DNA of 64,000 bases. Source: Flavobacteriales bacterium (GTDB lineage Bacteria > Bacteroidota > Bacteroidia > Flavobacteriales_D > Crocinitomicaceae). The notes under the pieces are model-generated. The model did not search any database, was not told where the DNA came from, and saw nothing but the letters and a program-made list of their open reading frames with translations. The stretch's first letter is position 1. Each line of letters starts with the position of its first letter. Shown here piece after piece: positions 53,046 to 60,706 of the stretch. Made by a program: the position numbers and the translations under genes. The stretch lies in NCBI GenBank assembly GCA_947488235.1, contig CANLAQ010000002.1:1-64000 (forward strand). Reading direction: 5' to 3'.

Positions 53046-53543
53046 TATTGCTGTAGTAGAATGCCCAGGAACCAAATCAATAGTGATTACAGCTCCCCCA
53101 GATTTTTTAATTAGTGTTGATCCAACAATGAACTTTGTATTTTCCGGATTTTCTTCCTTTGCATCATAATCCCCACCTTTTACAAGAACATCTGGCAGAA
53201 GTGATTCAATACAATGAATAGGAGTGGGGTCATTAAATAAAATTACGCCGTCAACACAGCCCAATCCCGCCACAACGAGCTGTCTGTCCAATTGATTATG
53301 AATGGGTCTATTAGGAGCTTTATTTAAAATTTTTACAGATTCATCGGTGTTTAAAGCAACGATTAATTTAGTGCCAAGACTTGCAGCTTTAGTTAAATAA
53401 GTAACATGTCCAAGGTGCAATATATCAAAACAGCCATTGGTAAAAACAATTTTATCCCCTTTACTTTTCCAAGATTGGGCTTTAATAATCGCCTCATCAA
53501 GAGATAAAATTTTATCATTTAAAATCTTCCAATGGTCGCTCAT
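53034..53543 (-). CDS. rfaE2: D-glycero-beta-D-manno-heptose 1-phosphate adenylyltransferase (RfaE domain II type)
   Basis: A 169-residue nucleotidyltransferase. FTNGCFDILHLGHVTYL (about 33-49) contains the HxGH nucleotide-binding motif; VALNTDESVKILNK, RPIHNQLDRQLVVAGL and LVKGGDYDAKEENPE are typical of the HldE C-terminal domain. It is a stand-alone protein without the sugar-kinase domain. It activates heptose phosphate for lipopolysaccharide core synthesis; a role with another sugar phosphate is possible. Upstream of it on the same strand are panD and panC. Confidence 0.88.
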   Translation of the reverse strand: MSDHWKILNDKILSLDEAIIKAQSWKSKGDKIVFTNGCFDILHLGHVTYLTKAASLGTKLIVALNTDESVKILNKAPNRPIHNQLDRQLVVAGLGCVDGVILFNDPTPIHCIESLLPDVLVKGGDYDAKEENPENTKFIVGSTLIKKSGGAVITIDLVPGHSTTAILGK

Positions 53544-53572
53544 GTTTTTTTATTAAAGTTAGCCATTAAGTT

Positions 53573-53923
53573 TTAGTCCAACAGGTTCGTTGTCTCATTT
53601 GGAAACACAAGTGATGGTTTAAAAGATTTTGCTTCTTCAAAGTCCATACTTGCGTAGGAGATGATTATAATAAGGTCATTGATTGCTACTCTTCTAGCGG
53701 CTGGCCCATTTAGACAAATGTTTCCACTATTCGCCGCTCCTTTTATTACATAGGTTTCAAAGCGTTCACCATTATTAATATTAACTATTTGAACTTTCTC
53801 GCCCTCAATAATATTGGACGCATTCATGAGGGTTTCATCTATGGTGATACTCCCAATATAGTTCAAGTCTGCCTGAGTAACGCGAACTCTATGAATTTTA
53901 GATTTTAAAATCTGGATGTGCAT
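53573..53923 (-). CDS. panD: Aspartate 1-decarboxylase proenzyme
   Basis: 116 residues. The autoprocessing site is YIGSITID, with Gly24-Ser25 exactly as in characterised PanD; cleavage there makes the pyruvoyl group from Ser25. Lys9, Tyr22 and the NGPAARR segment (near 71) are present. It makes beta-alanine for pantothenate. It lies 39 bp downstream of panC, which uses its product. Confidence 0.96.
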   Translation of the reverse strand: MHIQILKSKIHRVRVTQADLNYIGSITIDETLMNASNIIEGEKVQIVNINNGERFETYVIKGAANSGNICLNGPAARRVAINDLIIIISYASMDFEEAKSFKPSLVFPNETTNLLD

Positions 53924-53962
53924 ATACTTATTTTAATATGCCGCAAAATTAAGCGAAATGTA

Positions 53963-54808
53963 TTAATTAAGCACTAAATTATCAATCAATCGTACCTTTC
54001 CGCAGAAAGCGGCTATACAGCAAACGCAATCTTGCACCCAGTCTTTAACAGGAGAAAGGTCTGCCGCATTAACAATTTCAAGATATTCTAAAGATAGACC
54101 CCCTTCATTAAAAAAGGCCGTTGCTAATTTTTGTAGCTCATTAATCGAATATTTATCTTTGTTTTCTTGAACAAAACAAAGGGTTTTCCAAATAATTTCA
54201 GCAGCGTTGATTTCTTGTTCATTAAGCAAGAGATTTCTGCTGCTCATCGCAAGCCCATTGAACTCGCGCTTTGTTGGACAGGCAATAATTTCAATAGGCA
54301 ATTCTAGCACCTTTACAAGCTGTTTAACTACTAAAACTTGCTGATAGTCTTTTTGTCCGAAAAAGGCTTTTTGAGGCTGCACGATATTAAATAAAATTTC
54401 TACCACCTGAGCTACTCCGTCGAAATGCCCAGGGCGAAATTTTCCCTCAAGGCGCTCACAAATAGAATCGAAATCAATTTTTGAGGGCTCAACATTATTT
54501 TGATATATTTCACTTACTTCTGGTACAAAAATTATAACATCAGTAAAATTATTAAGCAGTAAAAGATCAGCCTCTAATGTTTTAGGATATTGAGCTAAAT
54601 CCTCTGCTTTATTAAATTGGGTGGGATTGATGAAAATACTTACTACAACCACATCACAAGTCCCTACGGCCTCATGAATAAGGGAAATATGTCCAGCATG
54701 CAAGGCCCCCATTGTTGGAACAAAACCAATTGATTTATCAGCCTTACGCCAAGCTAAGAGCGCTGTGTTAAGTTCGTTTCTGCTGGCTACAATTGTTGGA
54801 GGTATCAT
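53963..54808 (-). CDS. panC: Pantothenate synthetase
   Basis: 281 residues. FVPTMGALHAGHISLI (about 29-44) is the ATP-binding HxGH-type motif, VVSIFINPTQFNKAEDLAQYP (near 56) binds pantoate, and FFGQKDYQQVLVV (near 148) and AMSSRNLLL (near 187) complete the active site. It joins pantoate and beta-alanine. First gene of panC-panD, divergent from the glycosyltransferase gene, with a TAGCTTTG element 23 nt before its ATG. Confidence 0.97.
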   Translation of the reverse strand: MIPPTIVASRNELNTALLAWRKADKSIGFVPTMGALHAGHISLIHEAVGTCDVVVVSIFINPTQFNKAEDLAQYPKTLEADLLLLNNFTDVIIFVPEVSEIYQNNVEPSKIDFDSICERLEGKFRPGHFDGVAQVVEILFNIVQPQKAFFGQKDYQQVLVVKQLVKVLELPIEIIACPTKREFNGLAMSSRNLLLNEQEINAAEIIWKTLCFVQENKDKYSINELQKLATAFFNEGGLSLEYLEIVNAADLSPVKDWVQDCVCCIAAFCGKVRLIDNLVLN

Positions 54809-54831
54809 TCAGTCTTCTTCTTTTGAGGGAA

Positions 54832-54839
54832 CAAAGCTA
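54832..54839 (-). promoter_or_regulatory. -7 promoter element (TAGCTTTG) for panC-panD
   Basis: An exact TAnnTTTG match on the minus strand ends 23 nt before the panC ATG at 54808. Confidence 0.5.
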
Positions 54840-54870
54840 TTTGTTTTTATGAAAGTACGTTATTTTTCCG

Positions 54871-54878
54871 TAAATTTG
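54871..54878 (+). promoter_or_regulatory. -7 promoter element (TAAATTTG) for the glycosyltransferase-DUF4270-glmS unit
   Basis: An exact TAnnTTTG match ends 29 nt before the ATG at 54908. Confidence 0.5.
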
Positions 54879-54907
54879 CCTTCACTACTATGTAAGTTAA
54901 CTGTTCA

Positions 54908-55729
54908 ATGGAAAAAAAGAAAGTACTGTTTATTTCCCAAGAAATTTTCCCGTTTTTACCGAAGTCTGAGATTTCTTCTGTTGCAAGAAGACTTCCTCAA
55001 ATTACGCAAGAAGAAGGAAAGGAAATTCGTGTGTTCACTCCTCGTTATGGTGTGATTAATGAAAGGAGACATCAATTACATGAAGTAATTCGTTTGTCTG
55101 GTCTAAATTTATCTATTGATGATCAAGATCACCCTTTAATTATTAAGGTCGCTTCTGTAAGTGCTGCAAAAATGCAGGTATACTTTATTGACAACGATGA
55201 TTTTTTTAAGAGAAATACAACCTTGACTGACGATAACAATGTTTTTTTTAAGGACAATGACGAAAGAGCCATGTTCTTTTGTAGAGGGGTTCTAGAAACA
55301 GTTAAAAAACTTGGATGGCAACCCGATGTGATTCATTGTAATGGTTGGTTTACCGGAATTATGGCATTGTACATTAAGCACATTTATAATAAAGACCCAC
55401 ACTTTAAAAACACAAAGGTGGTTTATAATTTATTTAACGATTCTTTTGATGTTCCTTGGGATGCGCGTTTTGCTGAAAAATTACAGATGGATGGCTTCTC
55501 AAAAGCAATTGCTCAAAAGTTTGTTGATACAAGTTTTGAAAATATTACCAAAGTTTTCATTGAAAACTCTGATGGTGTTTCAATTTCAGCAGAAACGCTT
55601 GATGCACCATTGCAAGATATTTACGATGCTTATTCTGGGCATAAATTGGATTACACAGTCGAGGAAAATCAATCAAAAGCTTTTTCAGAATTTTTTGATA
55701 AAGTGATTGATGAGCCTGTTCTTGCTTAA
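54908..55729 (+). CDS. Glycogen/starch-synthase-like protein, N-terminal GT5 half only
   Basis: 273 residues, about half of a full glycogen synthase (roughly 480 or more). It matches the N-terminal starch-synthase catalytic domain: VLFISQEIFPFLP at residues 6-18, RVFTPRYGVIN near 42, YFIDNDDFFKR near 96, and PDVIHCNGWFTGIMALYIK near 140-158. The KxGGL loop that binds ADP-glucose is replaced by PKSEISSVARRLP, and the C-terminal nucleotide-binding Rossmann domain is absent. It is therefore unlikely to be a normal glycogen synthase. A similar short protein next to panC, DUF4270 and glmS is common in Bacteroidota; function unknown. It starts a rightward unit ending in glmS. Confidence 0.8.
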   Translation: MEKKKVLFISQEIFPFLPKSEISSVARRLPQITQEEGKEIRVFTPRYGVINERRHQLHEVIRLSGLNLSIDDQDHPLIIKVASVSAAKMQVYFIDNDDFFKRNTTLTDDNNVFFKDNDERAMFFCRGVLETVKKLGWQPDVIHCNGWFTGIMALYIKHIYNKDPHFKNTKVVYNLFNDSFDVPWDARFAEKLQMDGFSKAIAQKFVDTSFENITKVFIENSDGVSISAETLDAPLQDIYDAYSGHKLDYTVEENQSKAFSEFFDKVIDEPVLA

Positions 55730-55741
55730 ATATTCATACTA

Positions 55742-57031
55742 ATGAACAAGAACATTCTTATTAAATGTTGTGCGCTCTTGCTATTATTAGCAGTGGTTTC
55801 TTGTAAGAAAAAGGACAGTATTTTAGGAAAAGATGTAATTGACCCCTACGCTTATTTAAACGGCACCACTACAGATACTTTTGATATCATTACCACCATA
55901 ATTGAAGAAGATTCTATTATTACAGATAATGCAGCAAATGTTGTTCTGGGAAGTTATAATGATCCAAAATTCGGAAAGTTTGACGCTTCTTTTTATACGC
56001 AATTAAGATTGGCCGGGGTCAACCCAAATTTTGGAGTTGCATCAACTATTGTTGTTGATTCCTTTGTATTGGCTTTAGAATATGTTGGATATTATGGAGA
56101 TTTATCCCCCCAAACCTTCGAGGTATACGAATTAAATGAAGATTTGTATTTGGATTCCACCTACTATGGCTTCACGAATAAGAATACCAAGCCAGGTAAT
56201 TTGGTTCCTGTGGGGACGGAACTTATGACGCCCGATCCATTCAATAAAGCGGTAGTTGGGGGAGACAGTTTATTACCTCAATTAAGAATTCAATTAAATA
56301 CAAGTTTAGCCACTGCTTTAATTAACGAGGCAACAAGTGGAAGCGCAACATTTGCAAGTAATGAAAGCTTTTTAACCTATTTTAAAGGACTAAAGGTTAG
56401 AACTAATAATGGAACTCAAGCATCAGGAACGGGTGGAATTTTATACTTCAATATAAACAGCCCAGCTTCTAAAGCTACTATTTATTTTACGCAAGACGGG
56501 GTTCAAAAAACATACGACCTTTTGATCAATACTTCTTGTGCAGATTTCACACATGTAGAAAAAGACATTACAGGGAAGCCACTCGAACAATTATTACAAA
56601 ATGAATCCCTAGGAAATATTGAATTTTATGCCCAAGCATTTAATTTTAGGGCTTTGGTAAAAATACCAGGATTGAACAACTTAAAGAAAAATCAATTAAT
56701 TCACCGCGCGAATTTACATTTACCGATTCAGTTCCAGTCAAATTATCGATACAAACCCGGCTTGAATATTTCTGTAGCAACACGCATTAAAGAATCCGTC
56801 CAAACCTATACCAATTTAGGTGTTTTAGGGTCTTACGATGATTACACAAAAGAATACAGCGTGGACTTAAAACAATACACGCAGGCAATAATTAACAAGG
56901 ACATTGAAAATACAGGAGTAATTCTATCTCCTAGATATTTTATAAATTCAGCTGAAAGAATTGTGTTTAATGGAAAAAACACCATTAATAAAGCTAAACC
57001 TCGTTTAGTAGTAACCTATACAACTTACTGA
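55742..57031 (+). CDS. DUF4270 family lipoprotein
   Basis: 429 residues with a lipoprotein signal peptide (MNKNILIKCCALLLLLAVVSC, lipobox VVSC). Conserved-looking blocks DVIDPYAYLNGTTTDTF, VVLGSYNDPKFGKFDAS and VVDSFVLALEYVGYYGD match the DUF4270 proteins of Bacteroidota, which are beta-rich and predicted to lie at the outer membrane. The end PRLVVTYTTY is typical. No known activity. It sits 12 bp after the glycosyltransferase-like gene and 3 bp before glmS, a conserved arrangement, hinting at a cell-surface glycan role (inference). Confidence 0.85.
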   Translation: MNKNILIKCCALLLLLAVVSCKKKDSILGKDVIDPYAYLNGTTTDTFDIITTIIEEDSIITDNAANVVLGSYNDPKFGKFDASFYTQLRLAGVNPNFGVASTIVVDSFVLALEYVGYYGDLSPQTFEVYELNEDLYLDSTYYGFTNKNTKPGNLVPVGTELMTPDPFNKAVVGGDSLLPQLRIQLNTSLATALINEATSGSATFASNESFLTYFKGLKVRTNNGTQASGTGGILYFNINSPASKATIYFTQDGVQKTYDLLINTSCADFTHVEKDITGKPLEQLLQNESLGNIEFYAQAFNFRALVKIPGLNNLKKNQLIHRANLHLPIQFQSNYRYKPGLNISVATRIKESVQTYTNLGVLGSYDDYTKEYSVDLKQYTQAIINKDIENTGVILSPRYFINSAERIVFNGKNTINKAKPRLVVTYTTY

Positions 57032-57034
57032 TTT

Positions 57035-58879
57035 ATGTGTGGAATTGTCGCATATCTAGGCAAAAAAGAAGCCTTTCCAATAATATTAAAAGGATTGAAG
57101 CGCTTGGAATATCGTGGATATGACAGTGCTGGAATCGCTCTTATCGATGGCGATGATTTAAATGTATACAAGTGCGCAGGAAAAGTAAGCAATTTAGAAG
57201 CTTTTACAGAAGGAAAAAACATTAATGGTCACAACGGAATTGGCCATACGCGTTGGGCTACTCACGGACCTCCAAATGATGTAAATGCTCACCCTCATGT
57301 TTCTATGGACGGATCATTGGCCTTAATACACAATGGTATTATTGAAAATTATGATGCTTTAAAAAAGGAGTTGATCAAACAGGGATATGTTTTTAAAAGT
57401 GATACGGATACTGAGGTATTGGTTAACTTGGTGGAGCATATTAGTAAAAAGGAAAATGTTTGGTATGGTGAGGCTTTACGCTTAGCATTATTTCATGTAG
57501 TAGGAGCCTATGCTATTGTAGCCACTTCAAAAAATCATCCCAATCAAATGGTGGCTGCTAGAAAAAGTAGCCCTTTGGTAATTGGAATAGGAGCAGATGG
57601 AGATTTTTATTTAGCATCTGATGCCACCCCAATAGTTGAGTATACCAAGCAGGTTGTTTATTTGGAAGATGAAGAAATTGCAGTCCTCAAATTAGGCGAA
57701 AAATTAAAGATTTATAACATAGCAGATCAAGAGAAAACGCCTTATTTTCAGCAGTTAGAAGTTGAATTAGAGGCGCTTGAAAAAGGTGGTTATGAGCATT
57801 TTATGTTAAAAGAAATTCACGAACAACCAAGATCTATTCATGATTGTTTCCGCGGTAGGTTAAATGCTGCTGAAGGCTGGGTTTCATTAGGTGGAATTAA
57901 AGACTACGAACAAAAGATGATTCAAGCGAATCGTTTAATTTTAATTGCTTGTGGCACCTCTTGGCATGCAGCATTGGTTGGAGAATATTTAATTGAAGAC
58001 CTAGCTCGAATTAATGTTGAAGTAGAATACGCCAGTGAATTCCGTTACAGGAATCCAATATTAAGTGAAAACGATGTCGTTATTGCAATTTCTCAATCTG
58101 GAGAAACAGCAGATACTATGGCAGCACTTGAATTAGCAAAATCAAAAGGAGCTACCATTTTAGGTATTTGTAATGTAGTAGGTTCTTCTATTTCTCGTAT
58201 TACAGACGCTGGTTCCTACACCCATGCTGGCCCCGAAATAGGAGTAGCATCTACTAAGGCTTTTACAGCTCAAGTAACGGTTTTAATATTAATGGCCTTA
58301 TCACTTGCCAAGCAAAAAGGAACGATCCCTGAAGCAAGTTTCAGGAATCTTTTAGCAGAATTAGAAGCAATTCCAGAAAAGGTGAAGCAAGTTTTAGCTA
58401 CCAATGATAAAATAGAAAAAATAGCAAGAGAATATAAGGACGCCACTAATGCTTTGTACTTGGGGAGAGGAAGTTCTTTTCCAGTTGCTTTGGAAGGCGC
58501 TTTAAAACTAAAAGAAATATCCTATATCCACGCGGAAGGTTATCCTGCAGCCGAAATGAAACATGGCCCGATTGCACTAATCGATGAAAACATGCCGATT
58601 TTCGTTATTGCTACCCAAGGAAATTCCTATGAGAAAGTTGTTTCTAACATTCAAGAGGTAAAAGCTCGCAAAGGAAAGGTAATTGCTATTGTAACCGAAG
58701 GAGATGTACAGGTAAGAGAGATGGCAGATCATGTGATTGAAATACCTGAAACGAACGAATATCTAGTGCCCTTATTGGCAACAATTCCATTCCAGTTACT
58801 TTCTTACCATATTGCTGTAATGCGAAACTGTAATGTTGACCAACCAAGAAATTTAGCGAAGTCCGTAACGGTGGAGTAA
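57035..58879 (+). CDS. glmS: Glutamine-fructose-6-phosphate aminotransferase (isomerising)
   Basis: 614 residues. The N-terminal glutaminase begins MCGIVAYLG with the nucleophilic Cys2 and continues GHTRWATHGPPNDVNAHPH. Two SIS domains follow, with IACGTSWHAALVGEY near 309, SQSGETADTM near 355, and STKAFTAQ near 408. The C-terminal end PRNLAKSVTVE is the invariant ammonia-channel and active-site tail. It makes glucosamine-6-phosphate for peptidoglycan and lipopolysaccharide. Last gene of its unit. Confidence 0.97.
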   Translation: MCGIVAYLGKKEAFPIILKGLKRLEYRGYDSAGIALIDGDDLNVYKCAGKVSNLEAFTEGKNINGHNGIGHTRWATHGPPNDVNAHPHVSMDGSLALIHNGIIENYDALKKELIKQGYVFKSDTDTEVLVNLVEHISKKENVWYGEALRLALFHVVGAYAIVATSKNHPNQMVAARKSSPLVIGIGADGDFYLASDATPIVEYTKQVVYLEDEEIAVLKLGEKLKIYNIADQEKTPYFQQLEVELEALEKGGYEHFMLKEIHEQPRSIHDCFRGRLNAAEGWVSLGGIKDYEQKMIQANRLILIACGTSWHAALVGEYLIEDLARINVEVEYASEFRYRNPILSENDVVIAISQSGETADTMAALELAKSKGATILGICNVVGSSISRITDAGSYTHAGPEIGVASTKAFTAQVTVLILMALSLAKQKGTIPEASFRNLLAELEAIPEKVKQVLATNDKIEKIAREYKDATNALYLGRGSSFPVALEGALKLKEISYIHAEGYPAAEMKHGPIALIDENMPIFVIATQGNSYEKVVSNIQEVKARKGKVIAIVTEGDVQVREMADHVIEIPETNEYLVPLLATIPFQLLSYHIAVMRNCNVDQPRNLAKSVTVE

Positions 58880-59000
58880 AACTTCCCCTAGCTTTATTAA
58901 GGCCACAAATTTTATATAAAACATTCCTATATTATTACCGATTTTTATCTATTCTGATTTAATAAAATTGGCAATTCAAGCTTAAGTTAAGGAAATAAAA

Positions 59001-59030
59001 AAGGGCAAAAATGAAAACATTTTTGCCCTT
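59001..59030 (-). terminator. Rho-independent terminator of the opsin gene
   Basis: A perfect 13-bp stem (AAGGGCAAAAATG / CATTTTTGCCCTT) with a 4-nt loop lies 20 nt beyond the opsin stop codon. Read on the minus strand it runs into TTTTTTATTT. This is the clearest terminator in the window. The plus-strand flank is not T-rich, so it serves mainly the opsin transcript. Confidence 0.88.
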
Positions 59031-59050
59031 TAATCGAATTGTAGATTAAA

Positions 59051-59767
59051 TTAATCTTCTTTTCTAGATAATGCATAAATAACTAAACCGAAACCGATTT
59101 TGTTAATAGCATCAGCAATGTTATAAACGATGTCCATTGCTCTTACTGCAGCTTCAGGATCTGATACTAACTTGATTCCAAACAATCCACCTGGAGTTCC
59201 AAGAATATATCCTAATGGATAAATTGCCCATCCAACCAATACAAACCAAGCAAGGATTTTTGTTGCTTTAGCAACTTGTGGTCCAGCAGTTTGTGCTAGT
59301 TTTGCAACTTCACCGAACCAAACTAGGTAAGCAATGTAGAAATAAGCTGCTCCTGAAAGAACACCCCACATTACACTGTTTCCTCTGTCAATTGTTTCAC
59401 CGAAGTAACCTGTAACTAACATTACAAGTGAAGCGAAAATCAATTTCCAAAGTAAGCCTATTTTAGCTCCAGCTTTTTTGGTAATTAAATAAAACTCAAC
59501 ACACATTAATGGCACCGTTAAGATCCAGTCAACATATCTGAAGAATGTTGGTGAATCACCAGTTTCTAGGTTGTACCCTCTCATGTAGTAGTAATGTACT
59601 GCTGCAATGAAGGTAATTAGTCCTGAAACTAATACGGATGTTCTCCATTTTTGAGGTGTGTTGTTTAACTCAAAAAAGAAGAATACTGAAGCGGCCATCA
59701 TGGCCATTGTACCGATAAAAAACGTAAACGCTACGTAATTATCACTTGCAATCTTTAAATGTTCCAT
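59051..59767 (-). CDS. Green-tuned proteorhodopsin-type proton pump with Gly at the carotenoid fenestration
   Basis: A 238-residue, seven-helix type 1 rhodopsin. Counting gives a constant offset of 17 from green proteorhodopsin. His58 (PR His75), Asp80 (PR Asp97, proton acceptor), Thr84 (PR Thr101) and Glu91 (PR Glu108, donor) form the DTE proton-pump motif. Met88 (PR 105) is the green-absorbing tuning residue usual in Bacteroidota. Lys223 in DAINKIGFG binds retinal. Gly135 in VMWGVLSGAA aligns with PR Phe152, bacteriorhodopsin Trp138 and xanthorhodopsin Gly156, the opening through which a carotenoid antenna contacts retinal. No retinal-forming blh/brp gene is adjacent. It is monocistronic with its own terminator. 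Confidence 0.97.
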   Translation of the reverse strand: MEHLKIASDNYVAFTFFIGTMAMMAASVFFFFELNNTPQKWRTSVLVSGLITFIAAVHYYYMRGYNLETGDSPTFFRYVDWILTVPLMCVEFYLITKKAGAKIGLLWKLIFASLVMLVTGYFGETIDRGNSVMWGVLSGAAYFYIAYLVWFGEVAKLAQTAGPQVAKATKILAWFVLVGWAIYPLGYILGTPGGLFGIKLVSDPEAAVRAMDIVYNIADAINKIGFGLVIYALSRKED

Positions 59768-59830
59768 AGTTAAAAAGTTTTAGTTTGTCCTACTCTTAAG
59801 GATTTTCGGTTTCTCCATTACTAAAGGTTG

Positions 59831-59844
59831 GTTGGAACTCCAAC
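59831..59844. repeat. Inverted repeat in the opsin 5' leader
   Basis: GTTGGA and TCCAAC arms around AC, 64-77 nt upstream of the opsin ATG. The loop is too short for a stable hairpin, so a protein-binding site is the better reading if it is functional. Confidence 0.35.
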
Positions 59845-59864
59845 TTTTATCATCGCAATTATAA

Positions 59865-59872
59865 CAAATACA
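59865..59872 (-). promoter_or_regulatory. Weak candidate opsin promoter (TGTATTTG)
   Basis: One base off TAnnTTTG on the minus strand, about 97 nt before the opsin ATG. The overlapping region also holds TATAATTG, another one-mismatch candidate. If used, the opsin mRNA has a leader of about 90 nt, long for this genome. The remaining upstream intergenic sequence (to 60055) shows nothing else I can name. Confidence 0.3.
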
Positions 59873-60055
59873 GATAAATTTTTGTTCAACTTTTGTTAAA
59901 AAAAGTTTTCAACATTTATTTATTTATATATAATTACTATACAGGTAGGGCATTTTAAATTAATCTTGAGGTGATTTTCTATTGAAAAGAGACAATAAAT
60001 TAAAGGTCTTTTTTTTGAATTGGAGGGAAATAGTAGGACTCTTTAGCTAGCCTAA

Positions 60056-60706
60056 TTAATGGAAAGGGTAGTACCAATTGCATAAAAAAGTTACTAAACA
60101 AGCCAGGCTCCAGCCCGAATATACTTCGATAGGCTTATGTTTATTTAGGTATAATCGTGCACTTATGGTTAACCCGGACGCTAAAATTGCTAAAGCAATA
60201 ATCCAAATAGGAGCTGTGGTTTGGGTTAAGTAATATGCGCACAAATACCCAACCAATATTCCGCCACCAGCGGCATGCATCGATATTTTTATCCAACGAT
60301 TGATCAATAAGAAGAGCGCAGTTACGAGTGCTCCTGAGAGTGGCAGGGCCATTAAATATTTGGGCAAGTAAGCGTCTGGGTCTTTGTAACTAAAAAGCAT
60401 GAATAATAAGGCGCAATAGGTAAACATGATAATCAGCGGGAGCGATCTTTCTCCTTGTTGCTCCATGTCTATTGTTGTTATTACTTTTCGTTTATGCAAC
60501 ATTACAAATGATAAGCCTGGGGCAAGACAACTGAAAATAATAAATAAAGTCAAGAGTTGTGTTTTTACCATTTCTGGTAGTAAATACAGTGTAATTAAAC
60601 TTATATCAATTCCCTTCGATGGATAATATAAAGTAATTATCAAACCAATGCTTGGCATAAATAAGGGTAAAAATACCCATGATATAAGGTGGGATAGTGC
60701 TCTCAA
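60056..60706 (-). CDS. PAP2-superfamily-like integral membrane phosphatase
   Basis: 216 residues with about six hydrophobic helices. The PAP2 motif order is partly visible: KISMHAAGG (near 143, a S-x-H motif) and SARLYLNKHKPIEVYSGW (near 182-199), with Arg, His and Gly in the expected spacing; the N-terminal KxxxxxxRP motif is not clear. Related proteins dephosphorylate lipid phosphates such as undecaprenyl diphosphate. The start is TTG directly after the rpoN stop codon; the first helix begins at once, so a later ATG would truncate it. It ends the asnS-rpoN operon. Confidence 0.72.
   Translation of the reverse strand: MRALSHLISWVFLPLFMPSIGLIITLYYPSKGIDISLITLYLLPEMVKTQLLTLFIIFSCLAPGLSFVMLHKRKVITTIDMEQQGERSLPLIIMFTYCALLFMLFSYKDPDAYLPKYLMALPLSGALVTALFLLINRWIKISMHAAGGGILVGYLCAYYLTQTTAPIWIIALAILASGLTISARLYLNKHKPIEVYSGWSLACLVTFLCNWYYPFH

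Noticed and set aside
54908..55729. A functional glycogen synthase
   Set aside because: The C-terminal Rossmann domain and the ADP-glucose loop are missing, so only the fold relationship is claimed.
58880..60055. A retinal-forming dioxygenase (blh/brp) next to the opsin
   Set aside because: No such gene lies on either side; the flanks are glmS and a PAP2-like phosphatase.
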